Positions 61,332 to 64,000 of a DNA stretch of 64,000 nt are shown here, in pieces. This DNA is from Dillenia suffruticosa (taxonomy: Eukaryota; Streptophyta; Magnoliopsida; Dilleniales; Dilleniaceae): contig JAVTVX010000035.1 in NCBI GenBank assembly GCA_033439265.1, positions 17,262,001-17,326,000 of the forward strand, written 5' to 3'. Both the position numbers and the translations under genes were made by a program. Under the pieces are notes generated by a model. That model had not been told where the DNA came from. It was given only the letters and a program-made list of their open reading frames with translations, and ran no database searches. The stretch's first letter is position 1. Each line of letters starts with the position of its first letter.

Positions 61332-62715
61332 TGTAATATTTACGATTAATTTTATTTTATTTTTGAATAAATATTACACTAATATATATAATTTGTGGTA
61401 TTTGATATGTTAAATTGATGAAGGAGATCTATGAATGAAGCAGAGAAAAATAAGCTAATTTGGAGCATTTATACAATGAATGGAAAAATAGATAGCAATA
61501 CTCTTTCGTTAACACATGGGTACATGGATCTCAGAAGATATTACAAGATTTTCTTGTAAACCAAATCAATATGTTCCCTTTTTAATTGCACAAAAAATTC
61601 AAAGAACGATGAAGTTTAAATTGGAAGTATCGAAAATTTTGAAAATTTTATTTTATTTCTAATATTTAGCGATAAAAATTTATTGAAAATTTTAATGTTA
61701 TAATTTTCTATTTTAACTAATTCATGTTTTTTACAAGTCAAATGGGATATTTAGGTAAGAGAAATTTCTTTTTATTTGTTTTAGCAACTGCTTTAGGGTT
61801 TAGAAGGGTTTGATTTTTTAAAAAATAGGAATCTCATCATAGGTATATATATATATATATATGAGGCCATCGACAGTCACAGGGGATGCATTGTATTCTT
61901 GGCTTCCCAGCACAATCTTTTCGAGTAGTATACTCTGTCATTGCAGCAATATTATTTTTTTTGTGAGTTTTTCTATCACCAGCCTTTCTTTCTAAATTTA
62001 TTTTCTAGTTGAAGGATTATTAAATTCTTGATTTTCCATAATTATACGATTTAATTGAACATATTAAATCAATATCTCGTACGTATTTATTTAATTCATA
62101 CGCTATTGATTATTATTTTTTAATTTTTATTGAGTAGTAATCAATATTTAATAGTTTTAGAACGATTCATTACTAATTAAAACGATAAATTTATAATTAT
62201 TTATTTGTTTTAATATAGTGGTGAATGATGTAAATATATGACTGTGTTAATAGTCTAATTTATGTCATAGAATTGAATAATTTAATTTAAATAAATCCAT
62301 TGTATATTTATTAATTAGAATTAGATATTTCTAGAACTTAGTACTATCAAAATTTTAAATTTTAAAAATTTCTCTAAACTTATTTTTTATTAGAGAAATA
62401 ACTAAAAAGTTTTTCTTAATTATCGATAAAATAAAAAAAGATTGATTATATAATATTTGTTGAATGACTATAACTAATTTATCTATTAATTTTGAAATTC
62501 TTAGATATATCGATAATTAATCATATGAAATCAAGATAAATATAATTCATTGAATTAGAAATTGATTTCCCATTGAATTATATTTTATTTTTAATTTTGA
62601 GTTGTTTATTTACTTACCCTTAATCAATTATTTTTTTAATTATTTTTTTGTTAGATTAATTTATTAATAAATTAAATTCAAATTCCCATATTTTTATTTA
62701 TTTATTTATTTTTAC
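61332..62715 (+). repeat. 3' LTR of the Athila-like element
   Basis: This matches the 5' LTR at 50497 from tgtaatatttacgattaatt through atatttttatttatttattt. After about 62715 the two diverge, about 100 bp before the 5' copy reaches its primer-binding region, so the end is probably truncated. A (TA)n run at 61847-61861 is extra relative to the 5' copy. Confidence 0.8.
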
Positions 62716-63069
62716 CATTATTGCAATCGCCGGTAATTGATAAAGATCCGATTCTTAAACCTCCGATCTTGATTTCGATGCTCAGAGCATGATTTTCCAC
62801 CTCCATGCTTTCTAGCCACGGTCATCGAATATTTCAAAATTCACGAGGATCGAGACCTTTGATTTTCGTGCTTTCAAAGGTTAGAAGATTTAAAGCTCCA
62901 AGGTTTGAAAAAGTCCGATTTGAATCGACGAGTTGGCAATTACATAAGAACTCATGAGACTTCACTGTTCTACCGAATTTAATTGACTAGGCATGTCAAG
63001 GAGGCTGTGGAAGCCCAAATGTTGGCCTCTCATTGACATGGGTCATTAAGCTACGTTGGCCTCTCTACG

Positions 63070-63372
63070 TGATTCGGGGAGATATGTTCGGAACGGATCT
63101 CTTAAAAAAAAAAAAGATTAAAACAACACGTATCACAAAATATTTTCAAAAATAATATATCATGTTGAGTTTTGAAAACTCGGCATGGTACTGATCATTG
63201 AACAGTACCATGTTGAGTTATCAAGACTCGACATGAGATCGTTATGAACGATACTATATCGAAATTTGAAAACTCCACATGTCAGTGTTAGAATTGAAAA
63301 TATTTTTCAAATAGTATCATTTAATTTTTTTTTTTTAAATAAGGTGATATCCGTATAAAGCTCTGATTTGGG
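63070..63372. mobile_element. MULE-related MITE with type B palindromes
   Basis: The element (63079-63363, 285 bp) has ends GAGATATGTTCGGAACGGAT and, reversed, GAGCTTTATACGGATATCAC; the latter is close to the MULE-2 TIR. Nine-base flanks tgattcggg / tgatttggg differ at one base. The interior holds type B palindromes (atgttgagttttgaaaactcggcat region near 63164, ctcgacatg near 63231) and the tactgatcattgaacagtacc spacer palindrome. Confidence 0.8.
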
Positions 63373-64000
63373 TTTCGATTAAGCTTCTTGCATAATCAAT
63401 TCTGTCTCTGTATCATCCTCTCAAGGTCTTCCTTTTTATTCTCTCTCTCTGTAATTTGTCCTCTGTTCCTCTGTAATTTAAGGGCAGGCAACCAAATTGG
63501 AGGAGAGTCTGCAGAGGTCGGCAAAGAAATTGGGTACTCTCTCTCTCATGTGTCCAAGGATGATGGCTAGAGATGATTTACACACAGCGAAAAGTGCTTA
63601 ATATGCATCTGTTATGAATCAGGTTTTTGCTTAGAATTTATGGTTAGATTATTTAGGTAACAAGTCATCCTTATTTAAAATAGACAATCTAAATTATTTA
63701 TTTACTTAACCCTGAATTCCAAGTAAAACCCCATAATCTGTTTTGGGGAATTCATAATGTGATTGTGGAAATTTATGGCATTACTGTGGATTGTGGCACT
63801 TTGTCCACGTGGGAGGCCGATCTCCAAGATGAAGACCAATATGGACTAATCTCAAGAGTTAAGGTAAGACTGAGACCCAATAGTTAAATGGAATACCAAA
63901 TACCAATAATTCCTCTTCCAAATCTCTCCTTTTCTATCTGAAGTGGTGTTTTTTGAACTAAGAAGAGGCAGCGCAAAACGGTCCATGAAAGATCCCATGT
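63373..64000. other. Window end, possible gene leader
   Basis: The CT-rich stretch at 63400-63480 looks like a plant 5' leader, and gttaaggtaagac near 63860 could be a splice donor. No protein can be recognised before the window ends. Confidence 0.3.

Larger units (their letters stand above)
50497..62715 (+). mobile_element. Athila-group Ty3/gypsy retrotransposon, decayed
   Basis: This long LTR element has LTR sequence at 50497-51980 and 61332-62715. Inside are a primer-binding region (tgatgccgttgtcgagga, 51987-52004), then gag, protease, reverse transcriptase, RNase H, integrase, a post-pol ORF and purine-rich tracts (near 59908 and 60655-60720). Gag and post-pol wording places it in the Athila group. 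The LTRs differ at many sites by eye, so it is old. A MITE at 58549-58959 is nested in it. Confidence 0.85.

Overview
This is a eudicot-type nuclear DNA window. The genes are intron-rich with GT-AG junctions, the spacers are AT-rich, there is a cytosolic-type tRNA-Leu, and much of the sequence is plant transposable elements. The species cannot be named from the sequence. Three protein-gene loci are readable. The first is an apparently intact six-exon HAD-family glycerol-3-phosphatase (GPP2-like), plus strand, 17754-24177. The second is a decayed SET-domain lysine methyltransferase gene, minus strand, 34389 down to 26866. The third is a short two-exon DUF863-like gene, minus strand, 38895 down to 37773. 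A tRNA-Leu(UAA) lies inside an intron of the SET locus on the opposite strand.

Left third (1-17.6 kb): two full-length, related but decayed Mutator-like elements (MULE-1 2685-8574; MULE-2 11253-17606). Each carries a MULE transposase (PB1-like start, acidic stretch, DDE core, SWIM finger, zinc knuckle) followed by a plant mobile domain (PMD) gene. Each has terminal inverted repeats and a 10-bp target duplication. Beside the TIRs are arrays of about 25-bp palindromes, and each element has its own palindrome type. At least four short elements in the window (9.8, 34.8, 58.5 and 63.1 kb) share the TIR start, the A/T-rich subterminal block and one of the palindrome types, so they look like non-autonomous partners. 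MULE-2 ends 147 bp upstream of the GPP start codon.

Middle (17.6-40.4 kb): the three gene loci, a large inverted repeat with one arm in GPP intron 1, three SINE copies (two with clean target duplications), a 37-bp retroelement tail with a 19-bp target duplication, and a 178-bp unit repeated three times almost without change in an intron of the SET pseudogene. The SET pseudogene has several independent reading-frame lesions.

Right third (44-63 kb): retrotransposon territory. A degraded Ty3/gypsy element has lost nearly all of its pol gene. It keeps an integrase C-terminus, 28-bp and 86-bp tandem arrays and LTR-like ends, and is broken by a CACTA transposon remnant. Beyond it is a long Athila-group Ty3/gypsy element (about 50497-62715) with LTRs, gag, protease, RT, RNase H, integrase and a post-pol envelope-position ORF. 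All are interrupted by stops and frameshifts, and a palindrome-array MITE is nested in the post-pol region.
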